Positions 19,693 to 21,608 of a DNA stretch of 21,608 bases are shown here, piece by piece. The stretch is taken from assembly GCF_025602895.1 (NCBI RefSeq), contig NW_026516567.1:1-21608 (forward strand). The letters run 5' to 3'. The notes beneath the pieces are model-generated. The model made no database searches, had not been told where the DNA came from, and saw only the letters and a program-made list of their open reading frames with translations. The stretch comes from Polychytrium aggregatum (lineage: Eukaryota > Chytridiomycota > Chytridiomycetes > Polychytriales). Made by a program: the position numbers and the translations under genes. Each line of letters opens with the position of its first letter. The stretch's first letter is position 1.

Positions 19693-19769
19693 GGGCGGAT
19701 CCAGTGCGGATCGAGGGCGGATCGAGGGCGGATCGAGGGCGGATCCAGTGCGGATCGAGGGCGGATCGA
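19693..19769. repeat. 11-bp tandem repeat, seven copies, upstream of the dynactin-like gene
   Basis: Seven contiguous 11-bp units alternate between GGGCGGATCGA, GGGCGGATCCA and GTGCGGATCGA. The order (CCA, GTG, GGG, GGG, CCA, GTG, GGG) suggests a higher-order 44-bp duplication. The array is about 215-290 bp upstream of the start codon at 19478. Confidence 0.95.
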
Positions 19770-20376
19770 TTGGTCGGTGGAACATGGCTTTCATCCCGGT
19801 TTTCATCGACCAACGATGCCAACCAACGATGCCAACCACACGAGCCATGCGCTGGACTCACGGAGCGAGTGCAAGTTCGCCGCATGGCGAGTGCAAGTTC
19901 GACGTACGGCGAGCGATTGTGGGGCAGCAACCCGAAAGCGACGAGAAACAGCCCCTCGAGGCCCTTCCCTCGAGTGAAAGCGCACCACTCTCGCACAAAA
20001 AAGAAAAGGCGGCATTTTGCAACCTGCGTTGCTGGTCAGACGACCTCCTCGGCGGGCAGGCTAAAGGGACGGGAGAGTGAATGAGAGAGGCAGAGAACGC
20101 TAGCCAGACCAGACAATGCCGGGGTGTGAGACCATGGGAGGAGCCACAGCGGCACAAGGACAAACGACTGCTGCTCCCTCATCCTCTCCCCCTGGACAGG
20201 GCTGGTGGGTGGGGTGGAGCGAGGCGGCATTGACGGCCCGGACCAATCCAGGCAGCGGAAGACGCAAGCAGAGGGCTGGGCATGCGCTCGGCCCCATGTG
20301 GCCAGGGACGGGTGGAAGGACGAGGCGACGAACGAAAGCAACGACCGCTGGTGCTTGCTGGCATGGTGGGGGGGGG

Positions 20377-20418
20377 GACAGGACAGCACAGGACAGCACA
20401 GGACGGGGCAGGACAGCC
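20377..20418. repeat. GGACAGCACA 10-bp repeat after a G run
   Basis: Four diverged copies of GGACAGCACA follow an uninterrupted run of about ten G. Two copies of CCGACGAAAGACAG follow close by. Confidence 0.85.
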
Positions 20419-20778
20419 GACGAAAGACAGAGTTGGCCGACGAAAGACAGTTGCCCGACGGATCGGCGGTTGGGGCAGCAGCGGGCGGGAGTGGTGGCGG
20501 GCGACGACCAAAGCCAGGATGTTGCCTGGCGGTAGACTTGCTCGTGGCCTGGCGATGCAGCAGCGGCGGCGGCCTGTCATGAATCCGCTCTCGGCGCTGC
20601 CTGGAGAGGCCAGCCGCAAGCCGTCGCTGTTGAGCAAATGGATCACCCCCAGCATGCGTCTGTGCCTTTCCCATCTTTGCGACGGACGGCTTTTCCCGAA
20701 CCGAGTGGATCGGCGAGGGTCCAGCGCCAAATTGGATGCTGTGGTCCGGGCGAGCATGCGACCGACGGACGAGCCCGA

Positions 20779-20817
20779 TGGGCGATCTCCGTGGGCGATC
20801 TCCGTGGGCGATCTCCG
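20779..20817. repeat. 13-bp tandem repeat, three exact copies
   Basis: TGGGCGATCTCCG is repeated three times without interruption. Confidence 0.95.
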
Positions 20818-21055
20818 TGGACAGCGGTGGTGGTGGCCGGGTGGTCAGAGGGGCGAGACAGTGTCGCCCTGTCGATATCGATGCGCGATGCCGAAGATGC
20901 CATCTTTCCATCGCCCTTCGGATGCTGGTCCAACGACACCCGGCTCTCGTCGATCCGACAGCAAGACACCCGCATCGACGCTCCCGACAGACATCCCGTC
21001 GCCAGCCACAAGCAATCCGCCCGGTGGACAAGCGATCGTCAGCCGATCGGCTTGA

Positions 21056-21608
21056 GCGGGAGGACCAGTCGCCACAGCCCAAGCCGCCAACGCAGCACAG
21101 CGGACGGAGCGAGCACATGGCGTCCGGGCCAGAGCAGACCAGCCCATCGTCGGCCAGCGCGCCAGCTTTGGCCTGGTCCGCATCCCGTATCGCGAGGCCC
21201 GATATCGCCAGGAGGACCGCAAGGGCAGGTCATGGGAGCCTGTGTCGATGTGGCGACGGGGGCAGCCAGGTTCATTTGCTCCCCGCTGTCTCCGTGGCCT
21301 TGCGGTGGGGTCGGCTTGGCCGAGCACAAGCTGGCGCCCGTGCGGGCAGGGCTGCCCAGAAGCCGAGAGGGGGGGGTGCCATGTGCAGCCGAGGGCCTTG
21401 TCCTGCTGCCATGGAGCGGCCGACAAGGGCGGCTTTAGGCAAAACGAGGAAGGGGCATGGTGCGGCTCTGGCGGTGCACCCACGCCACCAGTCCCGGCAC
21501 ATTGCGCGCTGCCTGGGGCGAGGGACATGTCGCCAGAGCGCCGACGGGTGCTGGGTGCGATGGCGGTGCGATGGCGGTGCGATGCGGAGGAGCGATGCGA
21601 TATCGTGG
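21056..21608 (+). other. Open frame running off the right edge, possible exon
   Basis: After a TGA at 21053-21055 the same plus frame is open for 184 codons to the end of the window. Its first third (ANAAQRTERAH, then QPIVGQRASFGLVRIPYREA and RYRQEDRKGRSWEPV) looks less biased than the surrounding translations. AG acceptors precede it (for example CCAG near 21066 and CACAG near 21077), and a GTCATG donor-like site lies near 21228. No start codon or family could be assigned, and long open frames are expected by chance at this GC content. Confidence 0.2.
21554..21585. repeat. 11-bp tandem repeat GGTGCGATGGC near the right edge
   Basis: Two exact copies of GGTGCGATGGC and a partial third are followed by further GCGATGCGA words, resembling the GCATCGC-type repeat near RIC8. 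Confidence 0.85.

Larger units (their letters stand above)
19479..21055. other. Repeat-rich GC-rich flank upstream of the dynactin-like gene
   Basis: About 1.6 kb. The first few hundred bases should hold the promoter of the minus-strand dynactin-like gene. The rest is very GC-rich with at least four short tandem arrays, including two copies of CAACGATGCCAAC near 19808 and two of GGCGAGTGCAAGTTCG near 19862-19902. Open frames of 100-360 codons overlap on both strands (for example minus 20036-21118 and plus 20282-21055). Their translations are compositionally biased and mutually exclusive, so none is called. Confidence 0.4.

Noticed and set aside
20036..21118. 360-codon minus-strand open frame
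   Set aside because: It has low-complexity Cys/Pro/Arg/Ser content, overlaps plus-strand frames of similar length, and crosses several tandem repeats.

Overview
The window looks like nuclear DNA of an early-diverging, GC-rich fungus, most plausibly a chytrid. The evidence is intron-rich genes with GT..AG introns of about 80-330 bp, conserved eukaryotic housekeeping proteins, a RIC8 protein (a family of animals and fungi), a Sel1-repeat protein, and abundant short tandem repeats in introns and intergenic DNA. Nothing prokaryotic, viral or CRISPR-like was seen. The placement as a chytrid is inference from gene style and content, not from a marker gene.

Layout, left to right. (1) 1-464, minus: 5' part of the coatomer epsilon subunit gene, running off the left edge, with an apparent one-base frame break. 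(2) A divergent promoter region rich in GCATC/GCATT repeats. (3) 1047-3809, plus: RIC8/synembryn, seven exons. (4) 4418-6849, plus: ubiquilin/Dsk2 (UBL-STI1-UBA), seven exons. (5) 7852-9458, plus: a Cks1/Suc1 protein whose Cks domain sits between long acidic N-terminal and basic C-terminal extensions, three exons. (6) 10181-11716, minus: intronless Sel1-repeat protein. (7) 12249-12901, plus: small Ser/Thr-rich protein with a presequence-like N-terminus (weak call). (8) About 1.8 kb with no confident gene. (9) 14746-17204, plus: unrecognised single-pass membrane protein with a six-cysteine cluster, four exons. (10) 18284-19478, minus: a dynactin p24 (DCTN3)-like gene, four exons, with two apparent frame breaks. 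(11) 19479-21608: repeat-rich, very GC-rich flank with no confident gene.

The genes do not form a pathway. They are housekeeping and signalling functions side by side: COPI transport, G-alpha chaperoning, proteasome shuttling, CDK regulation and dynein-dynactin transport. The recurring feature is that introns and flanks carry minisatellites of 10-26 bp, several with an 11-bp unit. The most interesting items are the enlarged Cks protein with altered phosphate-pocket and hinge residues, the unknown Cys-cluster membrane protein, and the three frame breaks in two otherwise conserved genes. All exon joins were made by eye from splice consensus, phase continuity and recalled family sequence; no alignment was run.
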